DNA from: JAAYZQ01 sp034428935
GTDB taxonomy: Bacteria; Chloroflexota; Anaerolineae; JAAYZQ01
DNA: 27,452 nt
Direction of reading: 5' to 3'
NCBI GenBank assembly: GCA_034428935.1
Contig: DAOUHB010000078.1
Location: forward strand, 1-27,452
Shown: positions 15,062 through 23,083 of the stretch, piece after piece
How the letters are laid out: each line of letters opens with the position of its first letter
Numbering within the stretch: position 1 is the first letter of the stretch
The notes under the pieces: generated by a model
What the model saw: only the letters and a program-made list of their open reading frames with translations
What the model was told of the DNA's origin: nothing
The model's database searches: none
Made by a program: the position numbers and the translations under genes

Positions 15062-16042
15062 ATGGACACAGTTCCTCAGGTCAAGGTGGCGGTGGTGCAG
15101 GCAGCGCCGGTGCTGTTCGACCGGGAAGCGACCCTGGCCAAGGTGGAGCGGCTGGCGGACGAGGCGGGCGCCGGGGGGGCGGAGCTGATCCTCTTTCCGG
15201 AAGCCCTGGTGCCGGCCTATCCCCGCGGCCTGGGCTTTGGCACGGTGGTGGGCGGGCGCAACGACGCCGGGCGGCGCCTGTGGCAGCGCTACTGGGCCAA
15301 CGCCGTGGAGGTGCCCGGGCCGGCGACGGAGGCCCTGGGCCGGGCAGCGCGCCGCGCGTCGGCCTACCTGGCGGTGGGCGTCGTGGAGCGCGACCGGGAT
15401 TATGGCGGGGGCACGCTGTACTGCACGCTGCTTTATTTTGGGCCCGACGGGCGGCTGCTGGCCAGGCACCGCAAGCTGAAACCGACGGCGGCCGAGCGGC
15501 TCATCTGGGGTGAAGGGGACGGCAGCACGCTGGCGACGGTGGACACGCCCTTTGGCATCGTGGGCGGCCTCATCTGCTGGGAGAACATGATGCCCCTGGC
15601 GCGGGCGGCCATGTACGCCAAGGGGGTGGCGGTCTACCTGGCGCCCACGGCCGATTCACGGGACACGTGGCAGGCCACGCTGCGGCACATTGCCTGCGAG
15701 GGGCGCTGCTTTGTGCTGGGCTGCAACCAGTTCGTCACCAGGGCCATGTATCCCGGCGACCTGGAGGGGCTGGAAGACCTGGACGGCCAGCCCGAGGTCA
15801 TGTGCCGGGGCGGGAGCGCCATCGTCGGGCCCCTGGGCGAGGTCCTGGCCGGCCCCCTGTGGGACGCGGAGGGCATTCTCTACGCCGAGCTGGACATGGG
15901 GGCCGTGGTCCGGGCGCGCTTTGACTTTGACCCCATGGGGCACTATGCCCGGCCCGACGTGTTCCGCCTGGTGGTGGACGAGCGGCCCCGGCCGCCGGTC
16001 ACGTCTGTGACAGGGATCGGGGACCGTGCTGTCAACGAATAA
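15062..16042 (+). CDS. Nitrilase-type carbon-nitrogen hydrolase
   Basis: 326 residues. The Glu-Lys-Cys triad of the nitrilase superfamily is complete: FPEALVPAYPRG (E47), RKLKPT (K138) and ICWENMMP (C172). CWENMMP and KLKPTAAER are typical of true nitrilases and cyanide hydratase relatives rather than of amidases or carbamoylases. Such enzymes turn nitriles into carboxylic acids plus ammonia. ATG 15062 follows AAGGGGGTGCCG and gives the expected N-terminal beta strand VKVAVVQAAP. It is 10 bases after the GT39-like gene, and a functional link is not obvious. The stop lies in repeated TCAACGAAT sequence. Confidence 0.9.
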   Translation: MDTVPQVKVAVVQAAPVLFDREATLAKVERLADEAGAGGAELILFPEALVPAYPRGLGFGTVVGGRNDAGRRLWQRYWANAVEVPGPATEALGRAARRASAYLAVGVVERDRDYGGGTLYCTLLYFGPDGRLLARHRKLKPTAAERLIWGEGDGSTLATVDTPFGIVGGLICWENMMPLARAAMYAKGVAVYLAPTADSRDTWQATLRHIACEGRCFVLGCNQFVTRAMYPGDLEGLEDLDGQPEVMCRGGSAIVGPLGEVLAGPLWDAEGILYAELDMGAVVRARFDFDPMGHYARPDVFRLVVDERPRPPVTSVTGIGDRAVNE

Positions 16043-16053
16043 AGAAACGGATC

Positions 16054-16089
16054 AACGAATGAGGGGACGCCAGAAGGCGTTTATTCGTT
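16054..16089. terminator. Imperfect hairpin between convergent genes
   Basis: AACGAAT (16054-16060) pairs with ATTCGTT (16083-16089), and ACGCC (16067-16071) with GGCGT (16076-16080). It lies between the convergent nitrilase and sufE genes and is probably a shared terminator. TCAACGAAT is directly repeated at 16032 and 16052. Confidence 0.45.
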
Positions 16090-16111
16090 CGCCGTTCGGC
16101 GACAAGCTCTT

Positions 16112-16549
16112 TTACAGCACCTCGAGGGCCAGGCGCTTCACGTGGGCCAGCATGGCGGCCATGCCGTTGAGGCGCTGGTAGGTGAGGACCTGGTCCAGCC
16201 CCATGGCGTAGAAAAAGGTGTTGGGCACGGCCAGCACCTCCTCGGGCGTCGCGCCGTGGAGGCCGTCGCCCAGGATGGCGGCAAAGCCCCGCACGGTGGG
16301 CGACTCCTCGGGGACGTCAAAGTAGAAGCGCAGGCCGCCGTCGCGGCGCTCGCCATAGACGGCGACGGGGGTCATGCACTCGTGGACCGGCTGCATCTCG
16401 TCGTGCCGCTCGCGGAGCCAGGCGGGCAGGGCGGGCAGGTCCTCGGCGTACTCGAGCAAGAGCTGAAGCTTCTCGCGGCCATCGCTGGCCGCAAACTCTT
16501 CCACGATGGCTTGCAGGCGAGGGGGCAGAGACCCGGCTTCTCCCGTCAC
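16112..16549 (-). CDS. sufE: SufE-family sulfur acceptor protein
   Basis: 145 residues from GTG 16549, behind GAGGGGGCC. The Cys in PVHECMTPV (C58) matches the SufE residue that accepts persulfide sulfur from the cysteine desulfurase SufS. DGLHGATPEEVLAVPNTFF and LTYQRLNGM are further family blocks. SufE feeds sulfur into Fe-S cluster assembly. It starts 11 bases after the rhodanese stop, so the two are cotranscribed, a common pair in Actinobacteria and Chloroflexota. No sufS is in the window. Confidence 0.9.
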   Translation of the reverse strand: MTGEAGSLPPRLQAIVEEFAASDGREKLQLLLEYAEDLPALPAWLRERHDEMQPVHECMTPVAVYGERRDGGLRFYFDVPEESPTVRGFAAILGDGLHGATPEEVLAVPNTFFYAMGLDQVLTYQRLNGMAAMLAHVKRLALEVL

Positions 16550-16560
16550 GGCAGGCCCCC

Positions 16561-17412
16561 TCACCGCTCGATGGGCACGTCCACCAGGTTGCCCCACTCG
16601 GTCCAGGAGCCGTCATAGTTGCGCACCCGGGGGTAGCCCAGCAGATAGGTGAGGACGAACCAGGTGTGGGACGAGCGCTCGCCGATGCGGCAGTAGGCCA
16701 CCAGGTCCTCGTCGGGCCGCAGCCCGGCCTCCGTCTCGTAGATGGCCCGCAGCTCCTCCGGCGACTTGAACGTGCCGTCCTCGCGCACGGCCCGGCTCCA
16801 GGGGACGTTGACGGCGCCGGGGATGTGGCCGCCGCGCACGGCCCCCTCCTGGGGATAGCCGGGCATGTGCAGCAGCTTGCCCTCGTACTCGTCGGGCGAG
16901 CGCACGTCCACCAGGGGGCGGCCGGCGCGCACGTGCTCCAGCACCTGGTCGCGAAAGGCCCGGATGGGCAGGTCATCGCGCTCGGGCGCCTCGTACCGGC
17001 CCGGGGGAACCTGGGGCGTCTCGCGGCTCAGGGGCCGGCCCTCCTTGATCCACTTCTTGCGGCCGCCGTTCAGGATTTTGGCCCGCCGGTGGCGGAACAG
17101 CTTGAACACCCAGAAGGCGTAGGTGGCCCACCAGTTGTCCTTGTCGCCGTAAAAGATGACCGTCGTGTCGTTGGAAATGCCCCGCGAGCTGGCCAGCCGC
17201 GAGAAGGCCTCGCGGTCCAGGTAGTCGCGGCGCACCGGGTCGTTCAGGTCGGCCACCCAGTCGATCTTGACCGCGCCGGGGATGTGCCCCACGTCGTACA
17301 ACAGCACGTCCTCGTCCACTTCGACAATGCGAATATCGGGATCGTCCAGGTGCTCGGCCAGCCATTCGGTTTCGACCAGCACCTCGGGATTCGGAACCGC
17401 CTGTTCCGGCAT
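16561..17412 (-). CDS. Thiosulfate sulfurtransferase (CysA-type tandem rhodanese)
   Basis: 283 residues with two rhodanese domains. The N-terminal domain (about 10-130) has DVGHIPGAVKIDW and FYGDKDNWWATYAFW with no Cys in the loop, so it is structural. The C-terminal domain has VDVRSPDEYEG, GHIPGAVNVPW and the active loop YCRIGERSSHTW with C241. CRIGERSS is characteristic of the CysA/SseA-type thiosulfate sulfurtransferases. It moves sulfane sulfur to cyanide or protein thiols. The ATG follows a good GGAG site. A strong promoter lies upstream and sufE follows in the same unit. Confidence 0.93.
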   Translation of the reverse strand: MPEQAVPNPEVLVETEWLAEHLDDPDIRIVEVDEDVLLYDVGHIPGAVKIDWVADLNDPVRRDYLDREAFSRLASSRGISNDTTVIFYGDKDNWWATYAFWVFKLFRHRRAKILNGGRKKWIKEGRPLSRETPQVPPGRYEAPERDDLPIRAFRDQVLEHVRAGRPLVDVRSPDEYEGKLLHMPGYPQEGAVRGGHIPGAVNVPWSRAVREDGTFKSPEELRAIYETEAGLRPDEDLVAYCRIGERSSHTWFVLTYLLGYPRVRNYDGSWTEWGNLVDVPIER

Positions 17413-17485
17413 GAATGCTCCTCCAGTTCACTGAAAGCGTCGGCACCGGGTAGTCGATACGACCCAATACCCGGTACCCGCTCCC

Positions 17486-17515
17486 AGTATACCATGGGAA
17501 CGCCTGTTCTGTCAA
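17486..17515 (-). promoter_or_regulatory. Sigma-70 promoter of rhodanese-sufE
   Basis: On the - strand: consensus TTGACA (17515-17510), an 18-base spacer and TATACT (17491-17486), with TGG as an extended -10. The leader to the ATG at 17412 is about 65 bases. Confidence 0.75.
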
Positions 17516-17539
17516 ATATTATCAGGTTTTTCTGTTCAA

Positions 17540-20098
17540 TCAGTTGAGGCTGAACTGCGAGCCATGCTCGGTCTTGGTTACCTCGATGCGCACGGGGAAG
17601 GCATCCTTCAGCTCTTCGATGTGGGTGATGACCAGGATGCGACTGAAATCGTCCTGGATGGACGTGATGGCTTCTACCAGGCGAGTCCGGCCCTCGGCGT
17701 CCTGGGTGCCAAAGCCCTCGTCGATGACCAGCATCTGGAGCTGGGCGCCGGCGCGCCGGGCCAGCAGCTTGCTGAGGGCGATGCGAATGGCGAAATTGAC
17801 GCGAAAGGCCTCGCCCCCGGAAAACAGCTCGTAGGAGCGGGTGCCCAGCTCGTCGGCGATGTTGATGTCGAGGGTCTCGACGGTGTCGCCCTTGAGGGTT
17901 TCGCGCTGGGTCTCGATGCGGACGTGCATGCGGCCGTCGGTCATGCGCGCCAGGAGGCGGTTGGCCTCGTACTCGATCTCGGGGATGGCGGCCTCGATGA
18001 TCATGGCCTGCACGCCCCGCTTGCCAAAGGCCAGGCGCAGGTCCTCAAAGATGGCCTTTTCCTCGGCCAGGCGCTGGCGGTCGGCGGCCCTCCGCTCTCG
18101 CTCGGCGGCCAGGCGCGTGCAGTGGTCCAGGCGCTGCTGGGCGCCGCCCAGCACCAGGCGGGCCTGGGACGACCGCGCGTGGAGGTCTTCGACCTCGGCG
18201 GCCTTGACCTGGACGCGCTGGGCCACGTCGGGCAGGCGCGAGACCTCGCCGGCCAGCGACCCGCGCTGCGCCTCGTCCTCGGCCAGCGACGCCTGCTTGC
18301 CCGCCAGCCAGGTCTCGAGATCGGCCAGGGCGGCGCGCTCGTCGGCCACGCGCTCGACGGCCGACCGGAGGCGCTGGTGGGCGGCCTCGAACTCGACGAG
18401 GGAGGCGACCAGGCGGCGGGCCTCCTCGTGGGCCTGCCCATCGTAGCCCAGGGACTGCCGCTCCTCGGCCAGGCCGGCCAGCTCGGCCTGCTCGGCGGCG
18501 GCATAGTCGCCGGCCTGGAGGCGGGCGTCGAGGGCCTGCCGCTCGTCATAGAGGGTCGCCAGGTCGGCCTGGGCCTGGCGGGCAGCGTCCAGCGCCTGCT
18601 CCAACTGGGCGCCCCGGCGCTGCTGGGCGGCAAGCCCGGCCAGGCGGCGGTCGAGCTGCTGGATCTCGGATTTGAGCCGGTCGGCCTCGTCCTGGATCTC
18701 GCGCCGGCGGCCGTTGTTGGCGACGTACGCCTCGCGGCGGGCGGTGCCGTCCTCCTCCATCTCTGCGGCCAGGCGGCGGCGGTGCTCGTCGGAGAGGTCC
18801 TGGCCGCACACGGGGCAGGTGGCGGCGCCTGTCTCGGCCTGGAGCACGTCCAGCTTCTTGCGGAGGGCCTCCATCTCGGCCTTCATCTGCTCATTGCGCA
18901 CCTGGAGGCCGGCGGACTCTTCGTTGAGGGCCTGCAGGCGGGCGTGGGCGGCATCGCGCTCCTCCTGGTCGCGGGCCATGGCCTCGAGGGCGCCGGTCAC
19001 CTCGGCCAGGGCGGCCTCGTGGCGCGGGGCCTCGGCGGCCCGGCGCTCCAGCTCGCCAATGCGCTCGCCGAGCCGGCCGGCGGCCAGCTCCAGCTCGTGG
19101 CGGGCGGCATCGACGGCGCGCTCCAGGTCGCGCTGGCGGCCCTGGAGCCGGGCGTCTTGCGCCAGGCGCTCGTTCCAGGCGGCCTCGTCCCCGCGGGCAG
19201 CCACCAGCCGGGCGTAGCCGTCCTCCACCTCGCCGCGGCGGGCGAGGACCTCCTCGTATTGGGCCAGGCGCTCGCGCCGCTCGGCCATCTGGGCCTGCAC
19301 CTGGCGCACCTCCTGGCGGGCCTGGTTGAGGCGGCGGTCCAGGTCGCGCAGGCGGGCCTGCTGGTGCTCCAGGGCCTGGTGCTCCTGGCGCAGGGCGGCG
19401 AGCTCGGCCTCGGCCAGCTTGAGGGCGGCGCTCAGCTCGTCGACCCTGGCCTCGGCGGCGGCCAGCTCCGACTCGTACTCGGGCCGGCGGTCCAGCTCGC
19501 GGTCGATGTCGCGCAGCAGGCCATCCACCTCGGCGATCTCGCGCTCCTGCTCTCGGACGCGCTCCTTGGCGCGCTGCTCGTACTCGTCGTAGAGCCCCAG
19601 GCCCAGAATCTCGCCCAGGATCTCTTTGCGGTCGGCGGGGGTGCGGGTGGTAAAGGCGTCGGCCCTGCCCTGGAGAAGGAAGGCCGAGTTGGTGAACGTC
19701 TCGTAGTCCATGCGCAGCAGGCGGATGAGGGCGTCCTGGGTGGCGCGCACGCCGGGCTCGGCGATGGACGAAAAGGTGCCCGACTCGGAGCGGACCTGGA
19801 GGTCGAGGACGGTGCGGCCGCGGCCGGTGCTGTCGCGCTTGCGGAGGACGCGGTAGACGGCGCCGCCGAGGACAAAGGTGAACTCGACCTCCATCTCGGA
19901 CTCGCCGAGGTGGATGAGCTCGTCGTCGCGCCTGGCGCGGGCGCGGCCCCAGAGGGCCCAGGTCATGGCGTCGAGGAGGGCCGACTTGCCGTGGCCGTTG
20001 GGGCCGGTGAGGCAGGCGAGGTGGATGCCGTCAAAGATGAGGGGCGGCACGTCGCGGTAGCACATAAAGTTGTGGACACGCAGCTCGAGTGGGATCAT
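17540..20098 (-). CDS. sbcC: SbcC/Rad50-like SMC-family ATPase
   Basis: 852 residues. The N-terminus MIPLELRVHNFMCY is followed by Walker A GPNGHGKSALLDA, and the Q-loop region AFLLQGRADAF lies near 145. Two long coiled coils (about 170-410 and 440-690) flank a zinc hook, TCPVCGQDL, near residue 427, almost at the centre. The C-terminal head has the signature ELFSGGEAFRVNFAIRIALS and Walker B LQMLVIDEGFGTQD. This matches the Rad50/SbcC subunit of the Mre11-Rad50 nuclease complex, which trims DNA ends and hairpins. The length is nearer archaeal Rad50 than E. coli SbcC. No sbcD/mre11 gene is adjacent; upstream is a tRNA gene. Confidence 0.93.
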   Translation of the reverse strand: MIPLELRVHNFMCYRDVPPLIFDGIHLACLTGPNGHGKSALLDAMTWALWGRARARRDDELIHLGESEMEVEFTFVLGGAVYRVLRKRDSTGRGRTVLDLQVRSESGTFSSIAEPGVRATQDALIRLLRMDYETFTNSAFLLQGRADAFTTRTPADRKEILGEILGLGLYDEYEQRAKERVREQEREIAEVDGLLRDIDRELDRRPEYESELAAAEARVDELSAALKLAEAELAALRQEHQALEHQQARLRDLDRRLNQARQEVRQVQAQMAERRERLAQYEEVLARRGEVEDGYARLVAARGDEAAWNERLAQDARLQGRQRDLERAVDAARHELELAAGRLGERIGELERRAAEAPRHEAALAEVTGALEAMARDQEERDAAHARLQALNEESAGLQVRNEQMKAEMEALRKKLDVLQAETGAATCPVCGQDLSDEHRRRLAAEMEEDGTARREAYVANNGRRREIQDEADRLKSEIQQLDRRLAGLAAQQRRGAQLEQALDAARQAQADLATLYDERQALDARLQAGDYAAAEQAELAGLAEERQSLGYDGQAHEEARRLVASLVEFEAAHQRLRSAVERVADERAALADLETWLAGKQASLAEDEAQRGSLAGEVSRLPDVAQRVQVKAAEVEDLHARSSQARLVLGGAQQRLDHCTRLAAERERRAADRQRLAEEKAIFEDLRLAFGKRGVQAMIIEAAIPEIEYEANRLLARMTDGRMHVRIETQRETLKGDTVETLDINIADELGTRSYELFSGGEAFRVNFAIRIALSKLLARRAGAQLQMLVIDEGFGTQDAEGRTRLVEAITSIQDDFSRILVITHIEELKDAFPVRIEVTKTEHGSQFSLN

Positions 20099-20148
20099 GG
20101 ACCCTCCGCCGTCCTTCTAGCCTCTTCTCGCCCTTGGAGGAAACGCGA

Positions 20149-20169
20149 CCCCGGCCAGACACGCCGGGG
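20149..20169 (-). terminator. Possible tRNA-Gly terminator
   Basis: CCCCGGC (20149-20155) pairs with GCCGGGG (20163-20169). In the - direction it follows the tRNA gene by about 16 bases and is followed by TCGCGTTTCC, a weak T-tract. Confidence 0.4.
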
Positions 20170-20185
20170 CCGCCGCAGGTTGCAG

Positions 20186-20257
20186 AGCGGGAGACGGGAC
20201 TCGAACCCGCGACAGTCTGCTTGGAAGGCAGATGCGCTACCACTGCGCTACTCCCGC
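20186..20257 (-). tRNA. tRNA-Gly (anticodon UCC)
   Basis: A 72-base cloverleaf on the - strand. The acceptor stem is GCGGGAG/CTCCCGC and the D arm is GCGC..GCGC. The anticodon stem TCTGC/GCAGA carries the loop CTTCCAA, so the anticodon is UCC. The T arm is GCGGG-TTCGAGT-CCCGT. The discriminator base is U, as usual for bacterial tRNA-Gly. CCA is not encoded (TCTGCA follows). Confidence 0.97.
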
Positions 20258-20306
20258 GTGGACGGGGTGACCGGGCCCGCCATTGGGCTCCGACACCCCG
20301 GGCTAT

Positions 20307-20335
20307 AGTATACCCAGGTTTGGGGGATCTGTCCA
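20307..20335 (-). promoter_or_regulatory. tRNA-Gly promoter
   Basis: On the - strand: TGGACA (20335-20330), a 17-base spacer and TATACT (20312-20307), 49 bases upstream of the tRNA 5' end. It lies between the end of cas2 and the tRNA. Confidence 0.7.
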
Positions 20336-20380
20336 GTTTGGCGGGGGTGTTGTGTGAAGGGGGGATAACCACGGAGAGGT

Positions 20381-20659
20381 TTACACGATCACGCACTCCC
20401 GCATCAACTGCACCTCCCGCCCGACCCCCAGCGTCTCCACCCGCCCCACGTCTGCAGCGCACAGGTGGTAGAGGCGCACGTTGTCCGCCTTCAGGTCGAT
20501 GAGGCCCTTCAGCCGCTTGACCATCTCCCGGTACACCGGCGCCTTCAGGTCACACTCGAACACGCTCTCCTGCACGTGCGCCCCGTACCCCTCAAGCATC
20601 TTCATCGCCCGCAGCCGGCGGCGGTCGTGGGCGATGTCGTAGGCAACGACGACGAACAT
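20381..20659 (-). CDS. cas2: CRISPR-associated endonuclease Cas2
   Basis: 92 residues, normal Cas2 length. The N-terminus FVVVAYDIAHDRRR has the first beta strand and D8, the family's conserved metal-binding residue. GYGAHVQESVFECDL is the second strand region typical of Cas2, and the protein ends in a short strand. With Cas1 it forms the integrase that inserts new spacers into a CRISPR array; Cas2 acts mainly as a scaffold. It starts 26 bases after the Cas1 stop, behind GGGGGAGG, as last gene of the leftward module. No array follows: the next element is tRNA-Gly with its promoter. Confidence 0.95.
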   Translation of the reverse strand: MFVVVAYDIAHDRRRLRAMKMLEGYGAHVQESVFECDLKAPVYREMVKRLKGLIDLKADNVRLYHLCAADVGRVETLGVGREVQLMRECVIV

Positions 20660-20685
20660 GCTCCCCCTCCCCCGCCGGCCCGGGC

Positions 20686-21693
20686 CTAGCGGATCTCCAA
20701 CGGCACGTACTCCTCGTCGTGGCCCAGGATGCAGCGGGCCAGGTGTTCGGCCTGCCGCTGGACTAGCTGCCGGTACGACTGCCGGTTCCCCTGCGCCGGA
20801 TAGCCGATGCGCACCGCCATCTGCTCCTCGTAGCGCTGCAGGTAGAAGCGGCGCATCTCGTCGGTCATCTGCGTGCCAGGCCGGTCGTCGCTCCCTTCAA
20901 AGTGGATAGCCGGGTCCAGCGAGGCTTCGCGCAGCAGACGCAGCACCAGGCGGTCGACCACCGCCGGCCGGAACTCTTCCTCCATGTCCGAAGCCAGCGA
21001 CGGCCGGCCATAGTCCAGGGCGTGGTAAAAGCCAACGTCGGGGTCGAGGCCGATGCGGTACAGGGCGGCCACCACCTCGTTCAGCAGCAGCGTGTAGCCA
21101 AAGCTGAGCATGGCGTTTACCGCGTCGGGCGGCGGATGGTAGGCGCGACCTTCGAACCCCCACCTGGCGGCGTCGAACAGCGACGCCAAGGCGGCAAAGT
21201 AGGCCGCCGCCCCGCTCCCCTCGTGACCCCGCAGCGACTCGATGCTGCCGGCCTCCCGCGCCTGGCGCATCTGCTGGACCAGCACTGCCAGCGCGCCCCG
21301 TCCTTGCTGGTCAAGCTCGCCGGCATACGCCCGCAGGACCACGGCCTGGTTGTAGAGCTTGCCGGCGACGACGGCCCGCGCCAGGGGCAGCGCCCGCGCC
21401 GGGTCGGTCACCACCAGCACCTGTTGCACCCGCAGCGCGCTGTGCTTCGACAGCGGCCCGGCGACGCGGAAGGCATAGCGCCCCGACAGGCTCTGGTAGA
21501 CTACGTCGATGCCGCGGCGGACCAGGTCATAGAGGAGCGGCGTGCTGACGCTCACCCCCCGCCCGCACAGGACCACCCTTTGCAGCGGGCCCAGGGGCAC
21601 GCTATCCACCTCCTCGTCGCCCTGCCTAACGACAAGGCGCTCGCCCTCCTTGTAGAGCCGGCTGCCCTGCTTGTTGGCAATGAACTGCGTCAC
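20686..21693 (-). CDS. cas1: CRISPR-associated endonuclease/integrase Cas1
   Basis: 335 residues from GTG 21693 behind AAAGGAGGGGACAC. The beta-rich N-terminal domain (1-95) ends near PLSKHSALR. The catalytic domain has all metal ligands: E158 in GHEGSGAAAYF, H224 in VGFYHALDYGRPSLASD, then D236 and E239 in SDMEEEFRP. It is therefore expected to be an active integrase. It is not fused to the reverse transcriptase next door, unlike many type III RT-Cas1 proteins. The RT stop lies 23 bases upstream and Cas2 follows. Sequence alone does not tell me which CRISPR type it serves. Confidence 0.97.
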   Translation of the reverse strand: MTQFIANKQGSRLYKEGERLVVRQGDEEVDSVPLGPLQRVVLCGRGVSVSTPLLYDLVRRGIDVVYQSLSGRYAFRVAGPLSKHSALRVQQVLVVTDPARALPLARAVVAGKLYNQAVVLRAYAGELDQQGRGALAVLVQQMRQAREAGSIESLRGHEGSGAAAYFAALASLFDAARWGFEGRAYHPPPDAVNAMLSFGYTLLLNEVVAALYRIGLDPDVGFYHALDYGRPSLASDMEEEFRPAVVDRLVLRLLREASLDPAIHFEGSDDRPGTQMTDEMRRFYLQRYEEQMAVRIGYPAQGNRQSYRQLVQRQAEHLARCILGHDEEYVPLEIR

Positions 21694-21716
21694 GTGTCCC
21701 CTCCTTTCGCCACACG

Positions 21717-22607
21717 TCAGGCAAGCTGCCGCGTGGATGAGTTGCTGAACTCGGCGCCCAGGAACCGGAACTGTGGCCCGAAGGGCACCACACCCGTCTT
21801 GTCCCGGTTCAGCGCCAGCTCCAGTTCGGCCAGGATTCCTGCTGCCAGGTCGAGGGCTTGGAACGCACTGTCGCGGCTGCGGCACATCACCACCCAATCA
21901 TCGGCGTAGCGCACCAGGGCCAGCCCGGCGCCCACCAGGGCTTCGTCGAAGGGATGCAGGTAGATGTTGGCCAGGAGGGGCGAGATGACCGCCCCCTGGG
22001 CCACGCCCTTACCCGGCGCTCCGGCCCCCGCCGCCAGCCAGGCCGCTATGAGCCCCAGCACGCCGTCGTCTACCGTGGGCGCGACCTGGCTCAACAGGCG
22101 CTCGTGGGCCAGCGAGTCGAAGCAGGCTTCGATGTCCGCGTCGGCTACCCAGTCTAGGCCCTGCGCCTCGTGCCACAGCACGTGGGCCACGGCCGTGAAC
22201 ACCGACCGCTCGGGCCGGAAGCCGTGGCTGCACGACAGAAACTCGCGCTCCCAGATCGGCTCCAGGAGATTCTTGACCGCCCGCTGCACCACCCGATCGG
22301 TCACCGTGGGGATGCCCAGGCGCCGGCTGCGGCGGCTTTGGCCGCCGTCCCAGACCGGGCCGGGGTCCGGCCGGCGGGATCGCCGCGGCAGGTCGAACCA
22401 CAGCAGCGGGCTGGGGCGATAGGCACCGCCCAACAGCTCTGCCCGCAGATTCGCCAGGCGCCACTGCCAATCCTCTTCCCAGGCGGCGAGGGTCACGCCG
22501 TCGACACCGGCTCCCTGCTGCCTTGCCGCCATCGTCCGCCCACTGCGCAGCTCCAGCCAGGCCTGCTGCAGGTGGTAGTCGTCGCCCACCTCCTCGATGC
22601 GCACCAT
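21717..22607 (-). CDS. Group II-intron-like reverse transcriptase next to Cas1
   Basis: 296 residues. RT blocks in order: an N-terminal part with AGVDGVTLAAW and YRPSPLLW; RRLGIPTVTDRVVQRAVKNL (97-116); SHGFRPERSV (128-136); block A ADADIEACFDSL with D158; QGAVISPLLANIYL (204-217); block C RYADDWVV with D236 and D237; then LNRDKTGVVPF and FRFLGAEFS. All polymerase Asp are present. The protein ends right after block 7, so it has no maturase/thumb X domain and no endonuclease, and it is not an intron-encoded mobility protein. The usual PQG is AQG. A charged insert (about 75-95) precedes LGIPT. It starts four bases after the RNase HI stop and precedes cas1. Confidence 0.95.
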   Translation of the reverse strand: MVRIEEVGDDYHLQQAWLELRSGRTMAARQQGAGVDGVTLAAWEEDWQWRLANLRAELLGGAYRPSPLLWFDLPRRSRRPDPGPVWDGGQSRRSRRLGIPTVTDRVVQRAVKNLLEPIWEREFLSCSHGFRPERSVFTAVAHVLWHEAQGLDWVADADIEACFDSLAHERLLSQVAPTVDDGVLGLIAAWLAAGAGAPGKGVAQGAVISPLLANIYLHPFDEALVGAGLALVRYADDWVVMCRSRDSAFQALDLAAGILAELELALNRDKTGVVPFGPQFRFLGAEFSNSSTRQLA

Positions 22608-22611
22608 TGCA

Positions 22612-23055
22612 TTACCCCCTTTGCGGCGTCGGCGGGCAGCCTTGTTGTCGGCCCGCCACCATGGCCTCCCCTGCCAGAGCGTCGGCCAGCCGGTTCCGCT
22701 CCCGGGGGACAAAGGCCACCGTCGCCTGGGGCAGGTGGGCCAGCAGCCGCCAGGCCCGCTCGTGTCGGGGCGCCAGCTTGGCGTCGCGCACTGCAAAGCG
22801 GCCGGCCATCTGCCCCACCACCACCTGGCTGTCGGTCAGGAAGGTGGCGTCGCCCTCCTCCCGGGCCAGGGCCAGCTCCAGCCCCAGGATGAGCGCCTCG
22901 TACTCGGCTTCGTTGTTGGTCATCCCCTCCAGGCTGCAACTGGCCGCGTCGAGGATCTGGCCGGTGCCGTTGCGCACCACCACCGCCACGCCGCTGCTCC
23001 GGCCCAGGGGGTCGATGGCCGCATCGCAGTAGTAGGAGAGTTCTTGCCTGTTCAC
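22612..23055 (-). CDS. Ribonuclease HI in the RT-Cas1 operon
   Basis: 147 residues from GTG 23055 behind GAGGAGG. The four catalytic acids of RNase HI are present: D11 in YYCDAAIDP, E49 in TNNEAEYEAL, D75 in FLTDSQVVVGQ and D125 in NRLADALAGEA. RNase HI cuts RNA in RNA-DNA hybrids. It lacks the basic protrusion of the E. coli enzyme, as in many compact bacterial and archaeal forms. It lies directly upstream of the RT, four bases apart, so the two are translationally close. The natural reading is that it removes RNA from the cDNA hybrid made by the RT; this is inference. Confidence 0.93.
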   Translation of the reverse strand: MNRQELSYYCDAAIDPLGRSSGVAVVVRNGTGQILDAASCSLEGMTNNEAEYEALILGLELALAREEGDATFLTDSQVVVGQMAGRFAVRDAKLAPRHERAWRLLAHLPQATVAFVPRERNRLADALAGEAMVAGRQQGCPPTPQRG

Positions 23056-23083
23056 CGTGCCCTCCTCGCTGCCCGGCGGCGCG

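Noticed and set aside
17564..20308. A 914-codon + strand ORF opposite sbcC
   Set aside because: It is the antisense shadow of a long high-GC coiled-coil gene. It is rich in Gly/Leu/Ala repeats and has no domain, and the - strand frame carries clear Walker and zinc-hook motifs.
21717..22796. Group II intron carrying the RT
   Set aside because: The RT is compactly placed between RNase HI and cas1, lacks the maturase domain, and no domain V/VI-like sequence is visible around it.
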